Positions 1-8,334 of a stretch of DNA of 64,000 nt are shown here, piece after piece. The position numbers were made by a program, and so were the translations under genes. Numbering within the stretch: the first letter of the stretch is position 1; each line of letters opens with the position of its first letter. Under the pieces are notes generated by a model. It worked only from the letters and a program-made list of their open reading frames with translations, was not told where the DNA came from and did no database searches. Origin of the DNA: Paraburkholderia nodosa DSM 21604 (lineage in GTDB: Bacteria > Pseudomonadota > Gammaproteobacteria > Burkholderiales > Burkholderiaceae); the NCBI RefSeq assembly GCF_000519185.1, contig NZ_JAFA01000038.1:1-64000 (forward strand), in the 5' to 3' direction.

Positions 1-102
1 TGTTGTGCCGGAAACAACACAACCCCAATTCAGCAGCACACTCTTTACGCTTCTTCCCGATTGGCTGTGGCGCGATAACACCGCGACGCAGCAACCCGTC
101 AA
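1..102 (+). other. rRNA operon spacer upstream of 5S (presumed 23S-5S spacer)
   Basis: I see no 23S 3'-end signature here, so the 23S gene presumably ends before the window. A small hairpin (TGTTG at 1-5 with CAACA at 15-19) could be part of the rRNA processing stem. No protein gene is supported; the short open frames overlapping this region and the 5S gene are chance. Confidence 0.6.
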
Positions 103-217
103 GCCTGATGACCATAGCGAGCTGGTCCCACCCCTTCCCATCCCGAACAGGACCGTGAAACAGCTCCACGCCGATGATAGTGCGGATTGCCCGTGTGAAA
201 GTAGGTAATCGTCAGGC
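103..217 (+). rRNA. rrf: 5S ribosomal RNA
   Basis: Structural RNA of the large ribosomal subunit. The 115-nt stretch has closing ends that pair (GCCTGA at 103-108 with TCAGGC at 212-217), and the conserved internal blocks CCATAGCGAG, CCCATCCCGAACAGG and GATAGTGCGGATTGCCCGTGTGAAAG-type 3' arm are all present, as in beta-proteobacterial 5S. It is the last gene of an rRNA operon entering from the left edge. Terminator hairpins follow at 235-274 and 301-327. Ends may be off by one or two bases. Confidence 0.95.
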
Positions 218-234
218 TCCTTATGCTGTAACGT

Positions 235-274
235 CCAGAACCCCGGTGTCTCCGAAAGAGAGCCGGGGTTCTGG
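235..274 (+). terminator. Hairpin after 5S rRNA
   Basis: A perfect 12-bp inverted repeat (235-246 with 263-274, arm CCAGAACCCCGG) encloses a 16-nt loop directly after the 5S gene. No U-run follows, so it probably works with the next hairpin at 301-327, or is a processing/stability stem. Confidence 0.6.
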
Positions 275-300
275 CGTTTGGGCTTCGGACGCGGAAAACA

Positions 301-327
301 AAAAAGCCGTCCAATGGACGGCTTTTT
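301..327. terminator. Bidirectional intrinsic terminator, rRNA operon / M20 hydrolase
   Basis: The stem AAAAAGCCGTCC / GGACGGCTTTTTT with a 3-nt loop has A and T tracts on both sides, so it can end transcription both from the rRNA operon (+ strand) and from the convergent amidohydrolase gene, whose stop codon is at 345. Confidence 0.85.
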
Positions 328-344
328 TGCATTGGTGCCCCGAA

Positions 345-1538
345 TTACTGCTGAGCCAGAAATTTCGTCGCCAGGTGTACCCAAAACGACGACCCCACCG
401 GCAGCAGTTGATCGTTGAAGTCATAGCTCGCGTTGTGCAGCATGCAAGGGCCTGCGCCGTGTCCTGCATCCCGGTGGCCGCCTTCGCCGTTGCCGAGAAA
501 CGCGTAGCAGCCGGGCTTCTCCAGCAGCATGAACGAGAAGTCCTCGGCGCCCATGGTCGGCTCGACGTTCGCGTCGACGTGATCGGCGCCGACCACCTCA
601 CGCATGACCTCCGCGGCAAACTGCGCCTCCGCGCTGCTGTTCACCGTCGGCGGATAGTTGCGATGGAAGGTGATGTCCACCGAGCAGTCGTACGCTTCAG
701 CCGTGCTCCCGGCGATCTTGCGCAGTCGCGATTCGATCAGATCCAGTGTTTCCGTCGTGAAGGTACGCACCGTTCCCGCGATCCAGGCCGTATTCGGCAC
801 CACGTTGACCGCATCGCCCGCATGAATCTGTGTGATCGAGAGCACGGCCGTATCGAGCGGCTTCTTGTTGCGCGTGATGATGCTCTGCAACCCGTTCGCG
901 ATCTGCACCGCCGTGAAGACCGGATCGCGGCCATTGTGCGGCAACGCGGCATGCGAACCTACGCCCTTGATTTCAATGCGGAATTCGTTGCTCGAAGCCA
1001 TAATCGGCCCTTCGGTCACGCCGAAGTAGCCAGCCGGCATGCCCGGCCAGTTGTGGATACCGAAAACGGCGTCCACAGGAAACTGTTTGAAGAGGCCATC
1101 TTCGATCATGGCTTTCGCGCCTGCGCCGCCTTCTTCGGCGGGCTGGAAAATGAAGACGATCGAGCCGTCGAACTGACCGTGCCGCGCAAGATATTGCGCC
1201 GCGCCAAGCAGCATCGCCGTATGGCCGTCATGGCCGCACGCGTGCATCTTGCCTTCGTTGCGCGAGCGATGATCGAACGTGTTGAGTTCCTGGATCGGCA
1301 ACGCGTCCATATCGGCGCGCAATCCGACCATCCGTTTGCCGGTGCCGCGTTTGAGCACGCCGACGACGCCCGTCTGGCCCATGCCGCGATGCACTTCGAT
1401 GCCCCATTCTGTGAGCTTCGCCGCAACGAGGTCGGAGGTCTGGGTTTCTTCGTAGCGCAGTTCGGGATGCGCGTGGATCGTTCGTCGAAGGCCCTGAATT
1501 TCGCCTTGGGCGGCCTGGATTTCCGGAATCAGTTTCAT
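345..1538 (-). CDS. M20-family metallo-amidohydrolase (hippurate hydrolase/N-acyl-amino-acid amidohydrolase type)
   Basis: Cytosolic zinc-type hydrolase of the M20D (HipO/AbgB/IAA-amino acid hydrolase) family, which removes acyl groups from N-acylated amino acids. The 397-residue product has the usual family length. Visible signatures are RRTIHAHPEL near residue 18-27, the metal-binding HACGHDGH at 99-106, QPAEEGG at 132-138 with the catalytic Glu pair, IHNWPG near 161, and MGAEDF near the C-terminus. I chose the ATG at 1538 (MKLIPEIQ) over an upstream in-frame GTG at 1607 because family members begin there. It runs convergent to the rRNA operon and divergent from the molybdopterin oxidoreductase, with 179 bp between starts. 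The exact substrate cannot be told from sequence; hippurate is only one candidate. Confidence 0.9.
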   Translation of the reverse strand: MKLIPEIQAAQGEIQGLRRTIHAHPELRYEETQTSDLVAAKLTEWGIEVHRGMGQTGVVGVLKRGTGKRMVGLRADMDALPIQELNTFDHRSRNEGKMHACGHDGHTAMLLGAAQYLARHGQFDGSIVFIFQPAEEGGAGAKAMIEDGLFKQFPVDAVFGIHNWPGMPAGYFGVTEGPIMASSNEFRIEIKGVGSHAALPHNGRDPVFTAVQIANGLQSIITRNKKPLDTAVLSITQIHAGDAVNVVPNTAWIAGTVRTFTTETLDLIESRLRKIAGSTAEAYDCSVDITFHRNYPPTVNSSAEAQFAAEVMREVVGADHVDANVEPTMGAEDFSFMLLEKPGCYAFLGNGEGGHRDAGHGAGPCMLHNASYDFNDQLLPVGSSFWVHLATKFLAQQ

Positions 1539-1717
1539 GGCGGGCGGTGCTCGAAAAGTGGGCGCCCGGCCTTTGTCTCCAAAATTAGCCGGGTCTAGAC
1601 GGACCATTCTACGCCGAACCTTTTTTTTCGCGCCAACCCACAGGGTGCGTACAGGGCACGCACCCCGAACATAATAAAATCGCTCTTACGACAAAACGCC
1701 TCACCCACGGATTTCCG

Positions 1718-3796
1718 ATGAACGCCCCAGCCGAATTTGCCCGTGCGGTTTGCCCGCACGATTGTCCCGATACCTGCGCGATGCGCGTGACGGTCGAAAA
1801 CGGCCGGGCGATCAAGGTGAACGGCGACCCCGACCACCCGCCCACGCAAGGCGTGCTGTGCACGAAGGTGACCCGCTATGCCGAGCGTGTCCATCATCCG
1901 AAGCGTCTGACGCAGCCGATGAAGCGTGTGGGGCGCAAGGGCGAAGGGCGTTTCGAGCCAATCAACTGGGACGAAGCCTGTCGCCTTGCAGCCGGACGCC
2001 TCGGCGAAATCGCGCAGCGCGCGCCCGAAGCGATCCTGCCGTATAGCTATGCCGGCACGATGGGACTCGTCCAGGGCGATAGCATCGCCCAGCGCTTCTT
2101 TCACAAGCTCGGCGCATCGCGTCTCGATCGCGCGATCTGCGCGGCCGCGGGCGCCGCAGGCCTGCGTTATACGTTCGGCTCGAGCCTCGGCATGCTCACC
2201 GAGTATTTCGCGGAAAGCGAAGTGATCCTGATCTGGGGCGCCAACCCCATCGCGTCGAACCTGCACTTCTGGACCCGCGCGCAAGAAGCGAAACGCAACG
2301 GCGCGAAGCTGATCGCGATCGACCCCTATCGCTCGCTGACGGCCGAGAAGTGCCATCAGCACATTGCGCTCAAGCCCGGCACGGACGGCGCGCTCGCGCT
2401 CGGCATGATGCACGTGCTGATCACCGAGGACCGTCTCGATCACGATTACATTGCGGCCCACACGCACGGCTTCGACGCGCTGAAGGCGCGCGCGCTCACG
2501 TACACGCCCGCACGCGTCGCCGCGATCTGTGGCATCGAGGAACAGGTCGTCGTCGATCTCGCGCATCTCTACGCCTCGACGCGCAAAGCGGCGATTCGCA
2601 TGAACTATGGCCTGCAGCGCGTGCGCGGCGGCGGCAACGCCGTGCGCGCCATCGCCTGCCTGCCCGCTTTGACGGGCGCGTGGCGCGAGCGAGCGGGCGG
2701 CGTACTGCTTTCGTCGTCGGGCTGGGCACCTGTCGATGCGAACGCGCTCCAGCGTCCGGATCTGATCCCGGGCTGGCCGCAGCATCAGCCGCGCATCGTC
2801 AACATGAACCAGATTGGCGACGCGCTCACGCACGCAGGCGACGCCGCATTCGGACCGAAAGTCGAAGCGATCGTCGTCTACAACTCGAATCCGGTCGCGG
2901 TTGCGCCCGAGTCGGCGAAGGTCGCGGCCGGCTTCGCACGCGAAGACCTCTTTACGATCGTGCTAGAGCAGTTCCAGACCGACACCGCCGACTACGCCGA
3001 CCTGCTGCTGCCTGCCACGACCCAGCTCGAACATCTCGACGTCCACAAGTCGTACGGCCATACGCACGTCATGGCGAACTTGCCTGCCATCGCGCCCGTT
3101 GGCGAGGCGCGGCCGAATACCGAAATCTTCCGTTCCATCGCGCGCGCGATGGGCTTGACCGAGCCGGCGCTGTTCGAAAGCGACGAAGACGTAGCCGCCA
3201 GTGCATTCGACTGGAGCGATCCCGCGCTGGGCGGTGCCGACTGGGCGGCGCTCAAGCGCGAAGGCTGGCTGAAGCTGAACATTGCCGAAGCGCCGTTCGC
3301 GAACGGCGGTTTTCGCACGCCCACGGGCAAATGCGAGTTCCATAGCGAGGCGCTTGCGAAGGCCGGGCTCGATCCGCTGCCCGATTACCTGCCGCCGTAC
3401 GAGTCGGCGGACGGTGCGCCCGAACTCGCCGCGCGTTATCCGCTCGCGATGATCTCGCCGCCTGCGCGCAACTTCCTGAACAGCACCTTCGTGAACGTGG
3501 AGAGTCTGCGCGCGACCGAAGGGGAGCCGCACGTGGACCTCCATCCGGCCGACGCCGCCCGCCGCGAGATTGCCGATGGCGACGAGGTGCGCGTGTTCAA
3601 CGACCGCGGCTCGATGCGCGCACGGGCGCGTGTGACCGATCGGGCACGCAGTGGTCTCGTGGTGGGTCTGTCGATCTGGTGGAAGAAGCTGGCGCCGGAC
3701 GGCCGCAACGCCAACGAGGTGACGAGCCAGGCGCTCACCGACCTTGGCGGCTCGGCGACTTTCTACGATTGCCTCGTCGAGGTCGAGCGCGCCTGA
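1718..3796 (+). CDS. Molybdopterin-dependent oxidoreductase (bis-MGD family)
   Basis: A 692-residue enzyme of the DMSO reductase superfamily. The N-terminus carries a 4Fe-4S site: Cys12, Cys16, Cys20 and Cys48 in a CxxxCxxxC-x27-C spacing. The molybdopterin oxidoreductase domain follows, and the C-terminal molydopterin dinucleotide-binding domain begins around residue 580. No Tat signal is present (the Fe-S site starts at residue 12), so it is probably cytoplasmic. A Cys near residue 140 (ICAAAGAAG context) is a candidate Mo ligand; this is inference. No redox partner, chaperone or fdhD gene is adjacent, so the substrate is unknown. The start ATG at 1718 follows an AT-rich stretch (TAAAAT at 1675-1680) that may be a -10 element. 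Annotators often call this family formate dehydrogenase-like or biotin sulfoxide reductase-like, neither of which is supported specifically here. Confidence 0.9.
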   Translation: MNAPAEFARAVCPHDCPDTCAMRVTVENGRAIKVNGDPDHPPTQGVLCTKVTRYAERVHHPKRLTQPMKRVGRKGEGRFEPINWDEACRLAAGRLGEIAQRAPEAILPYSYAGTMGLVQGDSIAQRFFHKLGASRLDRAICAAAGAAGLRYTFGSSLGMLTEYFAESEVILIWGANPIASNLHFWTRAQEAKRNGAKLIAIDPYRSLTAEKCHQHIALKPGTDGALALGMMHVLITEDRLDHDYIAAHTHGFDALKARALTYTPARVAAICGIEEQVVVDLAHLYASTRKAAIRMNYGLQRVRGGGNAVRAIACLPALTGAWRERAGGVLLSSSGWAPVDANALQRPDLIPGWPQHQPRIVNMNQIGDALTHAGDAAFGPKVEAIVVYNSNPVAVAPESAKVAAGFAREDLFTIVLEQFQTDTADYADLLLPATTQLEHLDVHKSYGHTHVMANLPAIAPVGEARPNTEIFRSIARAMGLTEPALFESDEDVAASAFDWSDPALGGADWAALKREGWLKLNIAEAPFANGGFRTPTGKCEFHSEALAKAGLDPLPDYLPPYESADGAPELAARYPLAMISPPARNFLNSTFVNVESLRATEGEPHVDLHPADAARREIADGDEVRVFNDRGSMRARARVTDRARSGLVVGLSIWWKKLAPDGRNANEVTSQALTDLGGSATFYDCLVEVERA

Positions 3797-3819
3797 AAGC
3801 GCCGCACGCTACCGCTAGC

Positions 3820-3849
3820 GGCCCCGTAACGCGCGTTCGAGGGGCCTTT
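3820..3849 (+). terminator. Weak terminator-like hairpin after the oxidoreductase gene
   Basis: GGCCCC (3820-3825) pairs with GGGGCC (3841-3846) around a 15-nt loop and is followed by a short TTTC. The short stem and poor T-run make this only a possible terminator. Confidence 0.35.
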
Positions 3850-3944
3850 CTAACTCGCTGATTTGCTGACATAAAAGCTGGGTCGCCATGCTACGATCCA
3901 ATTTTTTAGCACGACCATTCGAAAAATCAAGGAGGAGACGCTGC

Positions 3945-5618
3945 ATGGAAAAAGTCTGGCTGAAATCGTACCCGCCCGGCGTTCCCGCTGAAATCGACGC
4001 GAGCCGTTACGCGTCCATCACTGCGCTGCTCGAGGAGAGCTTCAGCGAATTCCGTGCAAAGCCCGCTTTCGCCTGCATGGGCAAGACGCTCACCTACGGC
4101 GAGCTGGACCAGCTCTCCCAGCGTCTGGCAGCGTGGTTCCAGTCGCGCGGCATCGCACGTGGCGCGCGCATCGCGCTCATGATGCCCAACGTACTCCAGT
4201 ACCCGGTCGCGCTCGCTGCGGTGCTGCGCGCGGGATACGTCGTCGTGAACGTGAACCCGCTCTACACGCCGCGCGAACTAGAACACCAGTTGAAGGACAG
4301 CGGCGCCGAGGCGATCGTCGTCCTCGAGAATTTCGCCGGGACCGTGAGCGCGGTCGTCGCCAATACACGCGTGAAGCACGTGCTGGTCGCGGCGATGGGT
4401 GATCTCCTTGGCGCGAAGGGCTTCATCGTCAACTTCGTCGTGCGCCGCGTGAAGAAGATGGTGCCCGCCTGGAACCTGCCCGGCCACGTGCGCTTCAACG
4501 ACGCGCTCGCCGAAGGTGCGCGCAAAGGCTTCAAGCGCGTCGAGCAGACGCCCGAGGACGTCGCCTTCCTGCAGTACACGGGCGGCACGACCGGCGTGGC
4601 CAAGGGGGCGACGCTGCTGCACAGCAACCTGATCGCCAACGTGCTGCAGTCGGCGGCATGGACCGAGCCCGCGCTTGCGAAATTGCCATCCGGCACACAA
4701 CCGGTGACGGTCGCGGCGCTGCCGCTGTATCACGTGTTTGCGTTGACCGTTTGCGGGCTGCTGACGCTGCGCACCGGCGGTCTCGCGATCCTGATTCCGA
4801 ATCCGCGCGATATCGCCGGCATGATCAAGGAACTGCGCGGCTACTCGATCACGTGTTTCCCCGCGGTAAACACGCTCTACAACGCGATGCTCAACCATCC
4901 GGAATTCGGCAATCTGGACTTCACGCACCTGCTCGTTGCAAACGGCGGCGGCATGGCGGTGCAGGAAGCGGTGGCCAGGCGCTGGTACGAGCGCACGCAT
5001 ACGCCGATCGTCGAAGGCTATGGTCTCTCGGAAACCTCGCCCAGCGTGACCTGCAATCCCGTCACGGCGACGGAATACACCGGCACGATCGGTTTGCCGC
5101 TGCCTTCCACCGAAATCTCGATTCGCGACGACGCCGGCAACGAACTGCCGATTGGCGAAGCGGGCGAGATCTGCATCCGCGGGCCGCAGGTGATGGCGGG
5201 CTACTGGCAGCGGCCGGAAGAAACGGCGAAGGTCATGACGCCGGACGGCTACTTCAAGTCGGGCGACATCGGTCTCATCAACGCGCGCGGCTACATCAAG
5301 CTCGTCGACCGCAAGAAGGACATGATTCTGGTCTCGGGCTTCAATGTCTATCCGAACGAAGTCGAGGACGTCGTGGCCAAGCTGCCGGGCGTGTTCGAAG
5401 TGGCGGCGGTGGGCGTGCCGGACCAGAATTCGGGCGAGGCGGTGAAGCTCTATATCGTCAAGAAGGACCCGGCGCTCACCGACAAGGACGTGTTCGAGTA
5501 CTGCAAGACGCAGCTCACCGGCTACAAGCGGCCGAAGATCATCGAGTTCCGCAACGATCTGCCCAAGAGCAACGTCGGCAAGATCCTGCGCCGAGAGCTG
5601 CGCGACGGTCGCGCCTGA
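3945..5618 (+). CDS. fadD: Long-chain fatty acid-CoA ligase (FadD type)
   Basis: AMP-forming acyl-CoA synthetase that activates long-chain fatty acids for beta-oxidation or lipid synthesis at the inner face of the membrane. The 557-residue product has the family length. Motifs: the ATP/AMP signature YTGGTTGVAKGA near residue 211, GYGLSETSP near 358, SGDIG near 438, GFNVYPNEVED (fatty-acid/linker motif) near 465, and the catalytic C-terminal lysine in GKILRREL near 545. The start at 3945 is chosen because a strong AAGGAGG ribosome site lies at 3929-3935; an upstream in-frame ATG at 3888 lacks one. The gene stands alone between the oxidoreductase and the convergent porin. Other acyl-CoA synthetases are possible but the full motif set favours FadD. 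Confidence 0.93.
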   Translation: MEKVWLKSYPPGVPAEIDASRYASITALLEESFSEFRAKPAFACMGKTLTYGELDQLSQRLAAWFQSRGIARGARIALMMPNVLQYPVALAAVLRAGYVVVNVNPLYTPRELEHQLKDSGAEAIVVLENFAGTVSAVVANTRVKHVLVAAMGDLLGAKGFIVNFVVRRVKKMVPAWNLPGHVRFNDALAEGARKGFKRVEQTPEDVAFLQYTGGTTGVAKGATLLHSNLIANVLQSAAWTEPALAKLPSGTQPVTVAALPLYHVFALTVCGLLTLRTGGLAILIPNPRDIAGMIKELRGYSITCFPAVNTLYNAMLNHPEFGNLDFTHLLVANGGGMAVQEAVARRWYERTHTPIVEGYGLSETSPSVTCNPVTATEYTGTIGLPLPSTEISIRDDAGNELPIGEAGEICIRGPQVMAGYWQRPEETAKVMTPDGYFKSGDIGLINARGYIKLVDRKKDMILVSGFNVYPNEVEDVVAKLPGVFEVAAVGVPDQNSGEAVKLYIVKKDPALTDKDVFEYCKTQLTGYKRPKIIEFRNDLPKSNVGKILRRELRDGRA

Positions 5619-5660
5619 AAACGCAAGAACGAAGCCAAAGGCCAGCGAGTCACAAGCGAA

Positions 5661-5695
5661 AAGCGGCCTGCCCATCGAGGGCAGGCCGCTTTTTT
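5661..5695 (+). terminator. Intrinsic terminator of fadD
   Basis: Long stem AAGCGGCCTGCCC / GGGCAGGCCGCTT with loop ATCGA, ending in a T6 run. It lies 40 bp after the fadD stop codon. Confidence 0.9.
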
Positions 5696-5738
5696 GTCGT
5701 GCGCACTGTGGCGAAACGACAAAACGCACCAAAGAAAA

Positions 5739-5758
5739 AAGGCGCCCGGAGGCGCCTT
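5739..5758 (-). terminator. Intrinsic terminator of the porin gene
   Basis: On the minus strand the stem GGCGCC / GGCGCC is followed by a T-rich run (complement of the A-tract 5731-5740). It lies 23 bp past the porin stop codon. Confidence 0.85.
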
Positions 5759-5781
5759 CGAGATTACAGCGACTGTTCTTC

Positions 5782-6966
5782 TTAGAACTTGTGACGGATA
5801 CCGACGCGAGCCGTGAACACGTTGTTCGTGCTCGACGGCGTCAGGCCGTTGATCGATGCAACAGCGGCATCGCCCGTCGAGTCCGTGCCCGAAGCGTGCT
5901 GGTACACGCCGATCAGGTAGACGTCGGTGCGCTTCGACAGGAAGTAGTCCGTGCCCAGCGAGTACTGGTAGTACTTCGCGCCGCTCTGGCTCGTGCCGTT
6001 CGCACGCGTGACGCTGTTGCCGTCCGTGTAGTCGAACGCGAAGCCTGCCAGCAGGGCCGGCGTGAACTGGTACTTGAAGTTCGCTTCGACGTTGTTGAAC
6101 GTAGCGTTCGTGCCGCGTTCGAAGGCCGACGTAGCCGTCGTGCCGAGGTTGCGGAAGCTGACGTTCGAGTACGTCAGGCCGACCGTTGCTGCGCCGAACG
6201 TGTATGCGCCGCCTGCGCCGATGACCTGGTACGTGTTAGCCGATGCGAAGCCGCCATACACCGGGTTGCCTGCAGCCGTCAGGGCTGCGGATGCGCCAGC
6301 CGAGCCGCCGTTGTTGAACAGGCCGCCGGTCGCGTTCGGCGTACGTGCGTTCAGGTAACCCACGCCGAGGACGAGGGGACCGTTGTTATAGCCGGCGCCC
6401 AACGACCAGATCTGGTTCGCCGAGAAGTTGCCTGCCTGGCCACCGAAGCTGTACGTGCCGCCGAACGTCAGGCCAGCGTAGTTAGCGCTGGTGAACTTGA
6501 CCGTGTTGTTCGTACGGTAGGCGTTGTTGAAGTTGTCCAGATCCTGCGGGTGAGCCGCGATGTAGCCGCCCCACTGGTCGCCTGCTTCGAGCGGGCCGAC
6601 GTAGTCGACGACGGAGTCGTACTGGCGACCCAGCGTGACCGTGCCGAACTGTGCGCTCGAGAGGCCGACATAAGCCTGACGACCGAACATCAGGCCGCCC
6701 TGGCCGAGCTTGCCGGTGTTCACGTCAAAACCGTTTTCCAACACGAAGACTGCCTTCAGGCCGCCGCCGAGGTCTTCAGCGCCGCGCAGGCCGAAACGGC
6801 TGCCTTGCATCACGCCGCTCGACAGGTTGTACAGGTGCTTGCCACCCGAATTCGTGTTGATGTTGAAACCTTCGTCGATGATGCCGTACAGCGTGACGCT
6901 GCTCTGAGCGTGAGCAACGCCCGCGAACGCGCCCAGCGCAGCCAGCGCGAGAAGCGACTTCTTCAT
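5782..6966 (-). CDS. Outer-membrane general porin (OmpC/Opc family)
   Basis: Trimeric beta-barrel porin for passive diffusion of small hydrophilic solutes. The 394-residue precursor starts MKKSLLAL and has a classical Sec signal peptide ending at AHA-Q (residue 20/21). The mature protein opens with SSVTLYGIIDEGF, the typical first strand of Burkholderia porins, contains VTLGRQYDS and ends in a C-terminal Phe (GIRHKF), the BAM recognition signal. The codon choice is narrower than in neighbours, as expected for a highly expressed gene. Its own promoter lies at 7020-7047 and its terminator at 5739-5758. Several paralogues normally exist per genome, so no gene symbol is given. Confidence 0.95.
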   Translation of the reverse strand: MKKSLLALAALGAFAGVAHAQSSVTLYGIIDEGFNINTNSGGKHLYNLSSGVMQGSRFGLRGAEDLGGGLKAVFVLENGFDVNTGKLGQGGLMFGRQAYVGLSSAQFGTVTLGRQYDSVVDYVGPLEAGDQWGGYIAAHPQDLDNFNNAYRTNNTVKFTSANYAGLTFGGTYSFGGQAGNFSANQIWSLGAGYNNGPLVLGVGYLNARTPNATGGLFNNGGSAGASAALTAAGNPVYGGFASANTYQVIGAGGAYTFGAATVGLTYSNVSFRNLGTTATSAFERGTNATFNNVEANFKYQFTPALLAGFAFDYTDGNSVTRANGTSQSGAKYYQYSLGTDYFLSKRTDVYLIGVYQHASGTDSTGDAAVASINGLTPSSTNNVFTARVGIRHKF

Positions 6967-7272
6967 TGAATGATCTCCAGTGTTTGCGAATCTTTTGCGT
7001 CTTTTAACGGGACCGGTTTTTTATAGTGCGGGGTCCTGTCCTTCTAACTTCGCGAGAAGTTGCACGTAATGTAACAAAAGGGTTAATAGTCACAAAGGAA
7101 AAGCCAGGGCCTCGCTAAGTACCTGTTTCGTTTACACAACATGGTCTAGAATGTGCGGCTATCTATCGGCGCTGCCCCGGATTGACGGATGTCCGTGAGT
7201 TTGTGTAGAGGTGAAAGGGCAGTCCGGGCGAGCGACGATTCCGGCTCGCCAACGAATTGAAAGGGAGGCTGG
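6967..7272. other. Divergent regulatory region between porin and coq7
   Basis: This 306-bp gap carries the porin promoter (7020-7047). For coq7, TAGAAT at 7147-7152 is a possible -10 element about 120 bp upstream of the gene, without a good -35. No further gene is supported. Confidence 0.5.
7020..7061 (-). promoter_or_regulatory. Porin promoter with an inverted repeat at the -35 region
   Basis: Reading the minus strand, TTAGAA (complement of 7042-7047), a 16-bp spacer and TATAAA (complement of 7020-7025) form a sigma-70-like promoter about 54 bp upstream of the porin start. An inverted repeat, AACTTC-GCGA-GAAGTT at 7046-7061, overlaps the -35 end and could be a regulator site. The regulator is unknown. 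Confidence 0.5.
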
Positions 7273-7935
7273 ATGACGCTAGACGACTTGATTACCGAAT
7301 TCGACCGGGGCCTGCGCTCTCTCACCGGCGTGTCGCGCATGACGCGTCCGATGCCGCAGGCTTCCCCCGTTACCATCGAAGTGACGCCCGAGGGCGATGC
7401 CGTACCGGCCGGCAGCGAACTCACGCCTGCCGAGCGCACGCACGCCGCCGGCCTCATGCGCGTCAACCACGTCGGCGAAGTGTGCGCACAGGCGCTGTAT
7501 CAGGCGCAGAAAATCTCGGCGCGCTCGCCCTCGCTCAAGGCTGCCTTCGAGCAGGCCGCGCGCGAAGAAGAGGATCACCTTGCGTGGACCTCGCGCCGGC
7601 TCCAGGCGCTCGACTCGCGTCCGAGCCTGCTCAATCCGCTGTGGTACGCGGGCGCACTCGCGCTCGGTTTCGCCGCCGGCCGCCTCGGCGACAAGGTAAG
7701 CCTCGGCTTCATGGCCGAAACCGAGCGCCAGGTCGAGCATCATCTCGACAGCCACCTCGACAGCCTGCCGCCCGCCGATCTCGAATCGCGCGCGGTCGTC
7801 GAGCAAATGCGCGCCGATGAAATCTCGCACGCAAAATCGGCCACCGATCTGGGCGGAGTCGAATTGCCTTTGCCGGTGCGTTCGCTAATGCGTGTAGCAT
7901 CGAACGTCATGACGCGAACCGCCTACTACATCTGA
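7273..7935 (+). CDS. coq7: 3-demethoxyubiquinol 3-hydroxylase (di-iron, Coq7)
   Basis: Membrane-associated di-iron monooxygenase performing the penultimate hydroxylation in ubiquinone synthesis (2-polyprenyl-3-methyl-6-methoxy-benzoquinol to the demethyl-ubiquinol). The 220-residue product shows the ferritin-like ligand set: NHVGEV near residue 64, EEEDHLAW near 98, ETERQVEHH near 149 and DEISHA near 181. It replaces the flavin enzyme UbiF used by E. coli. The ATG at 7273 has AGGGAGG at about 7261-7267. It sits alone; an 11-bp stem at 7943-7975 may end the transcript. Confidence 0.95.
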   Translation: MTLDDLITEFDRGLRSLTGVSRMTRPMPQASPVTIEVTPEGDAVPAGSELTPAERTHAAGLMRVNHVGEVCAQALYQAQKISARSPSLKAAFEQAAREEEDHLAWTSRRLQALDSRPSLLNPLWYAGALALGFAAGRLGDKVSLGFMAETERQVEHHLDSHLDSLPPADLESRAVVEQMRADEISHAKSATDLGGVELPLPVRSLMRVASNVMTRTAYYI

Positions 7936-7942
7936 TTTAATA

Positions 7943-7975
7943 GGCTTGGGCCGGCAATCGCTGTCGGCCCAAGCC
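7943..7975 (+). terminator. Hairpin after coq7
   Basis: GGCTTGGGCCG (7943-7953) pairs perfectly with CGGCCCAAGCC (7965-7975) around an 11-nt loop. There is no good T-run, so termination strength is uncertain. Confidence 0.5.
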
Positions 7976-8197
7976 CGGATTAATCTTTCAGAGCTTTCAG
8001 CCCCCGGTTTTAATCCCCGCAAGCCCCCGCTCGATCCCGCCATAGGCCGTTTATCGCCGCGCTTTTCACGTATCACCTTCAGAACCTGCGTTAGCTCATT
8101 CATTCATAACGGTTTTTGGCTTTTGTCCCGACTTCAACAAGCGCCGCTAAGTCCTTGTTCTAGCGGATAAATTTCGTCAAAAAACGTCCGGTCTCCC
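7976..8197. other. Non-coding stretch upstream of the dcw promoter
   Basis: Between the coq7 hairpin and the mra promoter the DNA is less G+C-rich than its neighbours and has no open frame with a ribosome site. It may hold further upstream promoters for the dcw cluster, but I see no clear -10/-35 pair. Confidence 0.4.
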
Positions 8198-8226
8198 TTG
8201 ACCCTCGTTGGGCGTTCCTCTAAAGT
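8198..8226 (+). promoter_or_regulatory. dcw cluster promoter (Pmra-like)
   Basis: TTGACC at 8198-8203, a 17-bp spacer and TAAAGT at 8221-8226 fit a sigma-70 promoter. It lies about 110 bp upstream of mraZ and directly abuts the repeated MraZ-type operator. Confidence 0.7.
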
Positions 8227-8260
8227 GGGAGACAGTGTGAGAAAGTGTATTTTTGTGTGA
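8226..8260 (+). promoter_or_regulatory. MraZ operator (four phased TGNGA-type repeats)
   Basis: Pentamers TGGGA (8226), TGTGA (8236), TGTAT (8246) and TGTGA (8256) recur at an exact 10-bp period with 5-bp spacers. MraZ is known to bind tandem TGGGN repeats with 5-bp spacers upstream of its own operon and repress it. The first repeat overlaps the last base of the -10 element, so binding would block the start site. Confidence 0.8.
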
Positions 8261-8334
8261 TTTCAGGCGCGTATTCAGGTAGATTTTCCGGGATTTAGGC
8301 GGGCGGCGAAAAGCGCCGCATTAGGGGGAGCAAA

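Noticed and set aside
1595..2833. 412-residue open frame opposite the oxidoreductase
   Set aside because: High G+C DNA gives long shadow frames; composition is Arg/Ala/Asp-rich with no domain, and the opposite strand holds a clear enzyme.
7131..7152. TTTACA (7131) and TAGAAT (7147) as a coq7 promoter pair
   Set aside because: The spacer is 10 bp, too short for sigma-70; only the -10 is kept as tentative.
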